DNA from: Pocillopora verrucosa
Taxonomy: Eukaryota; Cnidaria; Anthozoa; Scleractinia; Pocilloporidae
Length of the DNA: 64,000 nucleotides
Reading direction: 5' to 3'
Assembly (NCBI RefSeq): GCF_036669915.1
Contig: NC_089323.1
Span: forward strand, 15,491,340-15,555,339
In this document: in pieces, positions 24,692 to 35,087 of the stretch
Layout: each line of letters opens with the position of its first letter
How positions within the stretch are numbered: the stretch's first letter is position 1
Translations under genes and position numbers: made by a program
The notes under the pieces: model-generated
The model's input: the letters and a program-made list of their open reading frames with translations, nothing else
Databases searched by the model: none
Told to the model about the DNA's origin: nothing

Positions 24692-25774
24692 ATGTCGAAG
24701 ACATTGCTTCTACCACCAAGAAGTCTCAGCTTAATCGTTTTCGAATCTGTCGCTTCGGTTGCACTCATCATTCTGTCTTTAGTTGGTAATGTTTTAATTC
24801 TAACAGCGCTGTATCGTAACCCGCGGTTAAGAAACACTACAAATAATTACATCGCCGCTCTTGCGGTGACGGACCTTCTCAGTGCTTGTGTCCCAGGAAC
24901 TCTCTTTGCAAGTACACTTATTGCGGGGAGACTGGTCTTTGGAATGCCCTTATGTCGGCTGAGTGGTTTCCTGGTTCACTTTCTGACCTATTTTTCCATG
25001 ACAACGATGACCTTGACAGCAGTCAACCGTTACTTCCGCGTTGTAAGGCCCCAGTTGTACCGGAAGTTGTTCACCAAGACAAGGTCTCGGGGAATTTTAG
25101 TAGTTTTCTGGCTTGTTATCGCCGGCTTCGTTTTTTATCCGACGGCGCTTGGCATGGGAACGTTTACGTTCAACCCTGTGCTGTCATTCTGCGCATACAC
25201 TTTTGCGAGTCAAAGCGCAGAAACGGTATTTACAGTGACAGTGGTCTGCGTTTTTGTCGTCTTTTCCTTGTCGGTAATTTGCGTGTGTTATTATCACGTT
25301 TCCAAAGAGATTCGCAGACACAACGTCGGAATACGTCTCTCCCTCCAAGGTGTTTCCGTCCAAGAAATAAATCTGTCCAAAGTACTCTTCATCGTGGCTT
25401 TCGCGTTTGCTTTATGTTGGATTCCCACGTTTGTGGTCGTCTTGATCATAAGGGTCATTTTGGATGGGGCCCCACACGAATTAGCTGTGGTGATTCCCTT
25501 CTTGATTCAGACTTCAAGCGTTTTGAACCCCCTCATATATGGAGTATTGAGTCCACCCTTCCGTCGAGAGTTCCGCCGTTTGTTTACGCCCAAATGGAGG
25601 GCTCGTTCTGGTGATATAAATTCAAATGCATCCTCGCCAACAGGACAGATAGGTCTGGCTCTGGAGCAGATATCTATCGGTCACCCATGCACGGGGCGTG
25701 ATTCTCGCAGGCAGGGAGATGGTTCAGATGAACTAGCACAGTTTCCAAGCTTAAAGGTTGCCTGGTCGGTATAA
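24692..25774 (+). CDS. Class A GPCR, melatonin-receptor-like, intronless coding region
   Basis: Seven-helix receptor of 360 residues at the plasma membrane; ligand unknown. The first ATG in frame is 24692. TM1 has GNVLILTAL, TM2 LAVTDLLSACVPG, and TM3 begins after the conserved C in MPLCRLSG. The DRY position reads NRY (TAVNRYFRVVRP), as in melatonin-type and many cnidarian receptors. A second Cys in extracellular loop 2 (LSFCAYTF) can form the usual disulfide. TM6 has the switch motif CWIP, and TM7 has NPLIYG followed by the helix-8 residues FRREFRRLF. The N-terminal tail before TM1 is short. No intron is seen. A 242-codon open frame on the same strand in another phase is a by-product of this gene. 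The nearest family call is by motif only; it could equally be an opsin-like or amine-like orphan. Confidence 0.95.
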   Translation: MSKTLLLPPRSLSLIVFESVASVALIILSLVGNVLILTALYRNPRLRNTTNNYIAALAVTDLLSACVPGTLFASTLIAGRLVFGMPLCRLSGFLVHFLTYFSMTTMTLTAVNRYFRVVRPQLYRKLFTKTRSRGILVVFWLVIAGFVFYPTALGMGTFTFNPVLSFCAYTFASQSAETVFTVTVVCVFVVFSLSVICVCYYHVSKEIRRHNVGIRLSLQGVSVQEINLSKVLFIVAFAFALCWIPTFVVVLIIRVILDGAPHELAVVIPFLIQTSSVLNPLIYGVLSPPFRREFRRLFTPKWRARSGDINSNASSPTGQIGLALEQISIGHPCTGRDSRRQGDGSDELAQFPSLKVAWSV

Positions 25775-25853
25775 GCATATTTTGTAAAGTAATTACTTAC
25801 TCGTCCTTTTAAATCTGTGAGAAGACACGTTACAAAAGATATCATTGTTATTC

Positions 25854-25859
25854 AATAAA
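25854..25859 (+). terminator. Polyadenylation signal AATAAA of the first GPCR
   Basis: Canonical AATAAA 80 bases after the stop codon at 25774. Confidence 0.55.
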
Positions 25860-26099
25860 CGTGATTATTGAATTGCTGGTCTCGTTATTGTGAGACCTTT
25901 GATGCTACTGTAAAGTATTAAACTGAGTGTCTAATAAAATGAGTCTGGGAATGCATCGAACCAGTTTGGCTTTACTGCACTCTGTGATTGGTCTTGAAAA
26001 CTACCGCCACCTTCTCAACCAATCAGATGCAAAACTAACAGTAGATGTAGCTTGGTCACAAACTTGAAGTGGGTCAGGCGTAAATACTTCGAGTTCTTA

Positions 26100-27178
26100 T
26101 TGGCTCTTTGGGATGTTATCATTTGTTCTGATTGGCCTTTGTTGATCCGTCGTAGACTGGTTCGACTCTTCCGATATTGCCAACTTAAGGTGGAAAACCG
26201 TCGAATTTCCGTGACTCTCCAACAGTAAACCAATAGATTGATAGAGGAATTGAACAGCAAAATCATTCCCGATACGAATAAGGTGTTCTTGGTCTACTCC
26301 ATTTGGAATAAAATCGCCACTACAAAACTCACTTCAAAGAGCAAATAACAGAGAAAAATTGCACTAAAAACAAACAGAACTTCCAAAACAGACTTCCTGT
26401 ACTTGGATATTTCCAATTAAGAAAATCCGTGCAATCTTGTCGCTAATTTGTTTTGATTCTGAATCTGCTCTTTCCGCCGTCGCAATATTGCGAAAATTTT
26501 ATGATAGGAGATGGCAATTAGCAATTCCGGAAATACCTAAAACGAAGCCAAAATAAATGGATGCCTTTCCATACCAATCTATGGTAGAAAACCAGAAGTA
26601 AAACGAACATAGAAGACAAAAACCAAGAAATAGCAAATTAACTTGATCACACGGCTTACAGTGATGGTGGTGGCAAATCCCATCGCAGATGCAAAACAAA
26701 GGCAAGATATCGATCAACAGTTATCGCAGCGATGGTCACCAGAGAGACAACCACAAGGAGACTCCCGGAGGATACAGCATGGCCCTTGTGACGCGATACA
26801 GCGACATATTGCAAGTTTTTGTACCCATCGGGTGTAAGACACGCATGGGCTGAACGAAAATACCGACAATAAAGTCGTGGATTATGCGAGAATGAAAAGA
26901 AATACGGTAAACGGTGCTTGTAATGAAAATGTCTCTTTTATGGTCCACATAACTAAAAGGTTGCCTGTCCTAGTGACAATACTTGATATGGTGCTGACTA
27001 AACAAGAAGCGATGGCCGGAGCGACTGTAATATTTTTAACGTCTCCAGGAAAAATAACGAGACAGCTATTGGAAGAAAAGGTGGCGTTAAAACGCGCGGA
27101 AGGATCCGTGATTAGAAGGTGCCTGGGGAGGATATTAATTACAATGAATGTAAATTTAGTGGAATCTCTTTCAAGCAA
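26100..27178 (-). pseudogene. Decayed orphan class A GPCR (same family as 31862 and 35088)
   Basis: Read on the - strand, pieces in correct order match the two intact family members downstream. They are GNLLVMWTIKE (TM1 to loop 1) with FTVFLFILA, then FVQPM with MLYPPG, then VTIAAITVDRYLAFVLHLR (TM3 and DRY), FYFWFSTIDW (TM4 to loop 2), and NSSINLLVYCWRVTEIRRF (TM7 and helix 8). The pieces lie in different frames with stops between them, so the gene is broken by several frameshifts over its whole length. The NPxxY motif is also changed to NLLVY. It lies opposite in orientation to the intact copies. No function is expected. Confidence 0.9.
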
Positions 27179-27584
27179 TCACTTTGTATTACTAGCTGGT
27201 GGCTGTCTTAAAAAAAAGTTGATTAAAATCAAATTTCCACACCTTTCTTTGTTAGGTTAAGTTACAAAAATCAAACGGGGATTCGAAAGCTTGAGAACTC
27301 ATTATTGAATTCAGAGTAAGTAAGAATTTCAAGTTATGAACTCGTTCGAAATGAGTCACATGGCAAACCACCTATGAATTGATTTCAATAAACGAAGAAG
27401 TAGAACTAGTAAATGAGATAAAAATTACCTGCTCTTTATTCGTATAAACCTAATATTTTTCGACTCCGGGAGTGATTTTATATCCCGCCCATGTGCTTCA
27501 GTTTTTGTCGGTTTGCTTCTCACAATAGAGCACCATGATGCTGTCGAAGTTTACTAATTAAAATTTCAGAACTACAGTAGCCCA

Positions 27585-27829
27585 CAACTGCCAAGGCAAA
27601 AGAAATAACCCCGCAGCAAAAGAAATAACCTCGCGGCAATAGAAAAAGACTCACGGCAAAAAGAACAACCTTACGACAAAAAGGAAAAAACTAACGACAA
27701 AAGAAAAAACCTCCTTTTGCCATGAGGCGTAAGTTTTTTCCTTTTTGTCGTAAGGTACTTCCTTTTGCCGTGAGTCTTTTTCTTAAGCCGCGAGGTTATT
27801 TCTTTTGCCGTGACAGTTGTGGGCCACTG
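27585..27829. mobile_element. Foldback element with internal tandem repeats
   Basis: The outer ends are inverted (cagtagcccacaactg at left; the complement of cagttgtgggccactg at right). Each arm is itself built from units of about 22-26 bp with the theme ggcaaaagaaataacctcgc, reading forward in the left arm and reversed in the right arm, with the turn near 27712. The whole can fold into one long hairpin. It contains no gene. Confidence 0.85.
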
Positions 27830-29399
27830 CACAGAACACTGTTGATATATAGATTTGACTGATTTTAAAACTTTTTATTCCCACAGTTGTAAAATTATCA
27901 AAAGCTCTTCTCCAAATATGAATCATTTGTTAGGACTAAAATCAAACAATGCATTTAAAAAGTTCAGACTGCAATTTGAAAATTGGAAAAGTTGCAGGTG
28001 CTGACGAAAATAGTTCTGATAAGAATTCCAGTACATCCTAAATCAGTTTTATTGTTCTCCGGCAATTAATTATAAATAGAAATTATAACATAGCTATTAA
28101 ATTTGTCTAATCAAATTCAATTGCGTGCGCGTGTTTCATATTCCTATTGTGAACGCTCATGACGTCAGCAAACAAACCCTCGAGAAAAAATTGTCTCCGC
28201 GATTTTTTACTTTGGGATTTTACTATTAAAAAACTGGTTAAGACTTCGACTTGGGAACCTTGCGATGCCTTCCTAGATTTGTTTGTAAGTCGAACTTTCT
28301 GTCACAAAAAGCCAGGATGTGGCCTGTTGTAAATTAGCCAATGACACAGCATCTTTGTTTTTCTTTTGGATGCATGCTTCATATCTCGATGAACGTACGC
28401 TGACGTATGAACCAATTGTTAATTATCAACGCGCTTAAGCGTAGCAGAGGGAATATTAACCCTTTTACAACATTAAACCGTCGGGTTGAAAATGTTATAA
28501 AACAATTGGTTCATATGTCAGTTGTGCGTTCAGGAAGCACGTGGGATGTTTGGAGAGCACTCAAGAAGCTAGAGTTACTGTAGGCTACGCCTCGAGCAAC
28601 TCTTATGCATCTTTCGTGCTCTCCAAACTTCCCACGTGCTTCCTATCGCGATGAACGCACGCTGACGTATGAACCAATTGAAAATAAATGAGTCGACAAT
28701 CCCCGAATAACAATCGTAGAGTGCGTTGGAGCTCACCCTTTGAGATGGAAAAATGCGTTGAATTATGATTACAAAAACAACAATAGTCGTAATTTTCAAT
28801 TTACAAAATTCTTATCTATTGACTTTGTCCTTAACGACAAAAGAAGTCTTTCAGGTAAACGGCCAAAATCGGCCAGTGGCAAATCTTCCAGTTGTCGATT
28901 TTCTTTCTCAGCCGCGAGAAATGCTAACACCAAAGCCAATGAATACTTAACTTTCGGCTTCTTTTTGAATATTGGTTTTCTTCCCCTTGAAGAGAAGTTT
29001 GAACCTCACTGTCTGTCAACGATGCGGATTTTTAAGTGCCATATTTCGAGAAAGTTCCGACAAATTACATGTATTGAGAATCGTGAAGGCTTTGCCGTTC
29101 ATTCATCAACCTGAAAGCCAGAAATCCCTGTATAACAGCGCAGTTTATGTGATAAAGTCTTTTTTGAACTCCGATGAAGCTATAACATTTACTTATTTTT
29201 CACAGGTACAAATATAACTTTCCAAGCTCTTCAGTAATCAAGCTTATATCTTGCATTTGAACAGAGAAATGAATGGTGAAAAGAATTGTCACCCATATGG
29301 GAGAAACGAGATGAGCTACTGATCATGTGATTATGACTCATTGAATGTGTCGCAAAGTACACTAGGTTATCATTATTGCGTGGTTCGACTCGTCTAAGA
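27830..29399. other. Intergenic region between two GPCR pseudogenes
   Basis: Contains the compound foldback at 28375-28685. Overlapping open frames of 61-124 codons at 28740-29217 on the + strand show no family pattern and no matching splice sites. I see no supported gene here. Confidence 0.45.
28375..28685. mobile_element. Compound foldback element
   Basis: The phrase cgctgacgtatgaaccaatt occurs forward at about 28399 and 28660, and inverted near 28503-28530. Inside lies a second palindrome pairing aggaagcacgtggga and tttggagagcac (28531-28560) with gtgctctccaaac and cccacgtgcttcct (28616-28645). This looks like one foldback inside, or sharing an arm with, another. Confidence 0.75.
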
Positions 29400-29995
29400 C
29401 TCACAACCCCATGTGGTAAACGCTGACCCTGTTAGTTCACTGTAATTTCGAAATCGCAAAGCGCCGAATATCCGGCATTCTCCAACAGTTAACCAGTGAA
29501 TATATCGAAGCGAGAGGATGTTCTTGCTTATCAGTGATCCAAAGACAAACACGATCGCAAAACATAAGGCACAAGGTAGAAAACTTAATATCACTGCATC
29601 AAGCACTTAAAGAATGGCGAACACAGATTTTCTGTACTTGAAAGTACTTCTGTCGGATAATCCGTCTGTTCCTCTCACGTTGTTCAGACTTTGCCTCCCA
29701 ATCTGGCGTTTTTATCGCCACAATATTGCGAAAACCCGACGATAACAAAATGAAATGGCTATGATACTTACAAATGTTACAATGAAAGCTAGAATTATCA
29801 TAGATTTCCTAAAACAGTCATCTTTTGAGAACTATAAGTAAACGGCTAACACAAATGAGACTAAAAATTACAATATTCGACTTGATCAATAGTTTCATCG
29901 CAGATGTAAAGAGAGAGCGAGGTATCGATCCACACTTATGATTTAAATGGCTATAAACGACGTAAAGGAAAGAAAGCAAATCACTCGGTCAAACA
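29400..29995 (-). pseudogene. Second decayed copy of the orphan GPCR family, 3' half
   Basis: On the - strand the order is VDRYLALSLHLR near 29905-29940 (end of TM3), a diverged loop-3 region with basic residues and YRRVFAILWR-like sequence near 29700-29760 in broken frames, then NCWRMPDIRRFAISKLQ and a stop near 29440-29490 (after TM7). TM1 and TM2 were not found. Frames are interrupted, and the degree of decay is greater than in the copy at 26100-27178. Confidence 0.75.
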
Positions 29996-30329
29996 AGAAA
30001 TAAAAGCTCCAATTGTACGTTTGTGGGGACATGAAAAAAAAAATTAAATGAGAATTCTCTCCCTTGTTTCAAAACATGCTTCTCTATGACTTCAAATTAC
30101 TTTTAAAAATTAGTACATATCTTTTTGTCGTTCTTTGTCGGTGAGATAACAAAACTTTTCATAAATGTGTTACCACGCTGATTTTCAACATATATCATAA
30201 ATTGGAAATTGCTTTATTCTAAGATGCTTTTGTGTGCTTTTATTAAAAGAATTTTAGATCTCCTCGAAGATGTATAATTATGTACTATAACCAGAAACAA
30301 CATTTCACCTGCCAGGTTTTAGCCATATA

Positions 30330-30470
30330 CACCTTGACATTGGTATTCATATTTTCCATACGGTTCTCTCTGCATTTCCCAAGGTACTGAAAAGGAAAAT
30401 GTTTTTGACAATAAAGAGCTTCCTTCATTGGTGATCATTTCCTTTATTTTTCATGACCTTTAAATTAATT
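30330..30470. mobile_element. MITE family A fragment, cut by a tRNA-like insertion
   Basis: Reverse-orientation family A sequence (ttggtattcatattttccat, caaggtactgaaaaggaaaa, tcatttcctttattt) stops abruptly at about 30470, where the tRNA-like sequence begins. The other end of the MITE is missing. Confidence 0.6.
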
Positions 30471-30543
30471 CTCCACGAGGAATTGAACCGGAGACCTTCG
30501 GAAATCGCGCTTCTGGACGCTGTACTACTAAGCCACAGAGACT
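30471..30543 (-). repeat. tRNA-like sequence, probably SINE head or pseudo-tRNA
   Basis: The - strand carries an A-box-like ggcttagtagtacagc and a B-box ggttcaattcc at tRNA spacing. A seven-pair acceptor stem is possible only with three G-U pairs. The T stem has a mismatch, so a working tRNA is unlikely. It abuts a truncated MITE. Confidence 0.5.
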
Positions 30544-31861
30544 CAACAAAGAGCTAAGCACTAGGTTCATATATCGTGTTCCGCATGCATTCTGCTTGAT
30601 ACTAGTAGTGTTGTTTACACCTATAGCATCACGAACCAAGGTTTGCTTAAAACTACAATAATAATCAATTATTCAGTGACGTCTCAGAATTACACTTCAC
30701 TTAACTGATTCAGAAAATTGAAAAGTCTGAATTATTTACTCGTATTAAAAAGGAAAAACTGATATCTTCCTAATAACCGTCAACCGTTAAAGGTCGTAAG
30801 AAGGCACTAAAAATTATTAACCATCAAATGTTAAAATCGCAACAAATAAACGGTTAATCATCAGATTCCCCCCCCCAACCTCAGGAGATTTTTGACGTGA
30901 ACGGCTCCAAGAGGCTTTTTAAGAGAAGATTTTTTAAAAAATTATTAATTTTCAAGGCTTGTTTTGAGTTTACATTTGATATAGCTCCTCATTTATCAAC
31001 CACAGGAAAACGTTTGTGTGATTTTATAACTTTCAGTAGCGCTAAATTTTTAATTAAAAGCACAGCATCAAAGTTTTTCTTTCAATCTTATAAAATACAT
31101 AATTGCCTCAGAGGCAGGTGATCTTTTATTGATTAATTTTTGCGTGTTTATGTCTATAAAGATGTAAAGGCAGCATGCATTTTTCTCCTTAGTGCAGTTT
31201 AACGGCGAGAGGTTATCAAGTTCCATTCCAAGAGTCAATAGGATTAGCAGCCGAAATTTGCGGAAAGAGTTTGGTCTCATACAACTCCCTCACTATCAGG
31301 TGAGCTGCTTAAAATACTAAGCCCCTACAAAATGGGAAACGACTCCAATGTATCAAAATATATTTTTCAGCCTCATGATTGTTATATGTATAAAACAGAA
31401 CCCCGATTTGAAGGTTTCAGTGAGAGGGGAGGTATGTTTGACGGTTGACGATAAAAAGTTCCATTTTAGGGCCTTTGGCTGGTGACTGTTATTAGCAAAA
31501 TGCTTCTTCTTGTGTGTCATACACAAGATATGCTTTTCATTACAGTTCGTATCCTTTTCCTTCAATCCATGCCCCTGTCAAAAGAGCTCCTCAATATTTT
31601 TTTTACTTTTAACTTTGATATCTCTCGAAATTAAGACTATTTAAAAGGAAAATTGTTCACGGAAGAAAATTGTGGCACTCAGGGCCAAAACTAATCACAT
31701 TTAGGACTTAATCACATTTTTGGTCAGTTATCATAGGCATAGCACTTTAGCACAAAAGTTCGAATTTGAATTCGAAATAAGTCGTGCTAACAATCTGTAA
31801 TTTGATTCTTATTCCACGCAGCTTGATATAAGTTTTCTTCCACTGGATCTGGAGAGAAGCA
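30544..31861. other. Intergenic region upstream of the GPCR at 31862
   Basis: AT-rich, with no supported gene. The last 150 bases are the likely promoter and 5' UTR of the receptor. No element can be assigned. Confidence 0.4.
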
Positions 31862-32923
31862 ATGAATTCATCGAGCAACTTCAGTACTACCCCTTTAATC
31901 AACTGCCCTATTACATTTCTCGGTATTTTTCCAGGGGAAAATGTCAAAATGGCTTCAATCATTGCAGCGGCTGTGTTGAATTTCATCTCAAGCTTTATCG
32001 CCACAACAGCCAACTTTTTGGTCATGTGGGCCATTAAAGGGACACCTTCACTGCATACACCATCCGCTGTATTTCTCTTTACCCTGGCATTATCAGACTT
32101 TGTAATTGGTATTTACGTCCAACCCTTATGCGCCGCACTTCTTTTGGCCGCTTTGACTCACAATCTCTCCCTGTTTTGTACGATCAGCGCTATACTGTAC
32201 CCAGTCGGTACTTACCTTTCGTTTTACTCGTTCATGGCAATTGCTGCTGTAACTATTGATCGCTATCTCGCTCTTGTTTTACATCTACGATACGCCGCTA
32301 TCATTACTATAAGCCGCGTGATCAAGTTTAACATCGCAGTTTTTATTGTCTCCTTTCCAGTTGTATTATGTTATTGGTTTTCGAGGATCGACTGGATCAG
32401 AACTACTTCTCTCTTCATTGCAATTTTCTTATTCATTTTTGGCACATTTGCGATTCCCTTCTGTTATCGGCGGATTTTTATGATTTTGCGGCGACATAAA
32501 AAGCAGTTACAGGATCAAAACGACTTAGCAAAGAGGATTCACGGATTTTCAGAGAATGACCTCTCCAAGTACAGGAAATCTGTCCTCGCAATTCTTTATG
32601 TGTTTGGTGTAAAGGTATCAAGTTATATGCCATGTATTATTAGTTTTACGTCAGCGAATTTCTTTGACGAGGGCGTAAGCTGGGAAGTTACTTTTGTCTC
32701 AGCTATAGTGGTGCTGTGGAATTCTACATTCAATCCACTGTTTTATTTTTGGAGAATTACAGAAATTCGACGGTTTGCAATCTCGAAATTGCGACGCATA
32801 TCTAGAGTCAGCAGTCTACCGCACAATGCTGTGCACGTTGAACCAGTCAACGTCACACTGAACGCATCATGTATTTGCACTAAAAGTACACAAGCTATCA
32901 CCAATACTGATACAGAATGGTAA
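31862..32923 (+). CDS. Orphan class A GPCR, cnidarian expanded family, member 1
   Basis: Intact single-exon receptor of 353 residues, ATG at 31862. The N terminus has N-glycosylation sequons (NSSS, NFST). TM1 ends ANFLVMWAIKG, and TM2 holds LALSDFVIGIYVQPL. TM3 ends with a true DRY (TIDRYLALVLHLRY). TM7 has NPLFY followed by WRITEIRRF. Extracellular loop 2 is only a few residues (WFSRIDWIRTT) and has no cysteine, so the usual TM3-loop 2 disulfide is absent. TM6 has no CWxP. A very short, cysteine-free loop 2 is also a feature of melanocortin-type receptors, so a relationship to that broader group is possible. Ligand unknown. Closely similar to the receptor at 35088 and to the pseudogenes at 26100 and 29400. 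Confidence 0.95.
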   Translation: MNSSSNFSTTPLINCPITFLGIFPGENVKMASIIAAAVLNFISSFIATTANFLVMWAIKGTPSLHTPSAVFLFTLALSDFVIGIYVQPLCAALLLAALTHNLSLFCTISAILYPVGTYLSFYSFMAIAAVTIDRYLALVLHLRYAAIITISRVIKFNIAVFIVSFPVVLCYWFSRIDWIRTTSLFIAIFLFIFGTFAIPFCYRRIFMILRRHKKQLQDQNDLAKRIHGFSENDLSKYRKSVLAILYVFGVKVSSYMPCIISFTSANFFDEGVSWEVTFVSAIVVLWNSTFNPLFYFWRITEIRRFAISKLRRISRVSSLPHNAVHVEPVNVTLNASCICTKSTQAITNTDTEW

Positions 32924-35087
32924 GATACAAAGACGTAAACCTCAGGGATTATCCCTCTGAGAAAATTAGAAAAATAAAAGAGGAACAGAGGTAGCGAAAA
33001 CTCTTCTCTTTTTGGTTGAACATCATCTAAACTCTTAGTCACTTTGGGGAAGGTGTAGGATTTTGTAAAGTAGGTAATTAATAACTTTTATCAATAGATG
33101 GTGACACATAAACAGCATTAAACTTATGACCGGATGGCCCTCTATATTAACCCTTTGACTTCTAAGAGTAACTAGCATCTAATTTCTCCTTACAAAATCA
33201 CCCCTGTATCAAACATGAAGGTCACGAGAATAAATAAAATGATAACTAACTTAAGAAGCTCTTGATTGTTCAACAAATTCTCCTTTTCAGCACCTTGGAA
33301 ATGTTAAGAAAACAGTATGGAGAATATACATTTTGACATTAGGGTGTAAAGAGCTAAAAGATCCAATAAAAGAGTTCAACACTATGCAAAAAAAAATTTT
33401 TCTTTTCGATAGCAGAACTAAAAGAAAAGGCGGTGGTTGATTTACTTGTTTCGACACTGCGATCCCACTGGTTCCCCATGATATTCTCCTTGAATTGTTA
33501 TATTTGTTTTTTATTTACTTTGGGCATCATGAACGAAAAGTGATTAAAAAAGATGACAGACGTTCAGTGTAATTTTAGGGATTAACTTTTTCTTTGAAAA
33601 GTACTTTTGCAAGTGTAGAGATATTGCGTTATCCTATTCTGCACGTGTCTCGGCACGTGTCCTCTGATCACCAGTTTGATTTCAGCCAATCATCTACCTT
33701 AGCATAACAAGTAATTATGTAATAACATGGTTCATCACCGCGTGTCCGCAGCACTCAGACCTCCTTGGATATTCCTTGTTTTGGTCGATTAAAAATGTTG
33801 GTCTTTGACTCGCCTGTTGATTCGTATTGATCTCGTTACAGCAAGTAAAACAACGAAAACCTTTGGTGATTATACTTTCGTATCTGTTGTATCAATTACG
33901 TTTTAATTTGTTCAGGCGAGTTCCATGCAATCCTTTTGTACAAAACATCGGTCGAACAGCAACAAAACCTAATCAATTTAAAGTTTTTTATCCGGTCCTG
34001 GGGTCAAAAAGGAATTTTAATTAAAACCGCACTATGAAGCAAGTTCAATGTAAGCTGGGAAAACTGACCCCACAGACTGAACTATTGTACTAAAAAGTAT
34101 TAGGTAAGGTGAACTTTTTGCTTAAAGAAAGTGATAGTTTTTGTTGCGATGAAAATAACCATTTTAAAAAGGTGGATCTGAGTTTTGCAGGTTAGTCAAT
34201 TGCAGGGAAAAAGGAATCTTAACTCAGTACTGAGGTACGTGAGTGACATTTTACTAAATGTTTTAGCACATATTTGTAGGCTGTTTCACTGCTCGGCTCT
34301 CCTGGCAGTAGGAATTTAAGTTCTCAAGTCTGCTTGAATGTAAGAGGGATTTTATGAAAACTTCTGATTCTCTCTCGATTTCACCAAATCGGCAACAGGC
34401 AAACGTCGTTTTAGAGACGAAGGTCTGCAAAGAAACTGCAAAAAAAATACCAAATTATAGATCCAAACGCAAAATAAAGTATTGTCAATACTGACTCAGT
34501 TTTTTAAAACTAAAACTAAAATGACAACTTGTTTTTTTAAAAACATTTTTCATTTTGAACAAGTGTTGTTGCGGTATGGTTTGGACCCCACACAAACGCT
34601 TTATTAAGGCAATTACAAAGACAACTGCAAGTAAAATATTTTCAAAAAAAATTACATAAAATAGGAGAGGACAAGGTAGTTTAATGTCCTGGCTACTTCC
34701 AAAATTTTCTCAATGATTTCCCTACATTTCTCTGTCATAAATTAAGAGAGTTGAACGCACGGTTTGAAAATTGAATTTAAAAAATTCTTTGAGGACTAGC
34801 ACTGCATATTCAAACCACCACGTATTAAAACCACTTACTCTGGAGCTTAATTGTCTTATGGATTCTTAAACAAGAAACACTTCTTTACGGATAGGTTTGT
34901 CTTTCCTTAGTACAGTGCTTGGTGGATAATGAGTGTGTTGAAAATATGAGAAGTTACATGTTGACTGCATGGTCACTAGTTGATGTTTAAGGATTGACTT
35001 CTGCGCTGACCGTGATTGACTCTTTCTTTCGTTTCTTTTTCTCAGAAATCATCCTTTGATAGGCATCTTCTCTTACGAGTGGGAGAT
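32924..35087. other. Spacer between the two intact orphan GPCR genes
   Basis: Holds a family A MITE at 33148-33357. A 65-codon open frame at 33827-34024 shows no recognised family. A good splice acceptor (ttctttttctcag, ending 35045) just before the next receptor suggests that receptor has an untranslated first exon somewhere in this spacer. Confidence 0.45.
33148..33357. mobile_element. MITE family A between the GPCR genes
   Basis: Full-length copy, forward orientation: attaaccctttgacttctaa at left, gacattagggtgtaaagagc at right, with gagtaactagcatctaattt and ggagaatataca inside. Confidence 0.8.

Noticed and set aside
24886-25614. 242-codon open frame inside the first GPCR
   Set aside because: It is the same strand in a different phase within a clear seven-helix receptor gene; it has no domain pattern of its own.
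30471-30543. Possible functional tRNA gene
   Set aside because: Box-like motifs are present, but the stems need several wobble pairs and the T stem has a mismatch; it abuts a broken MITE, so it is better explained as a SINE head or pseudo-tRNA.
33827-34024. 65-codon open frame between the orphan GPCR genes
   Set aside because: No recognisable domain and no link to a neighbouring exon.
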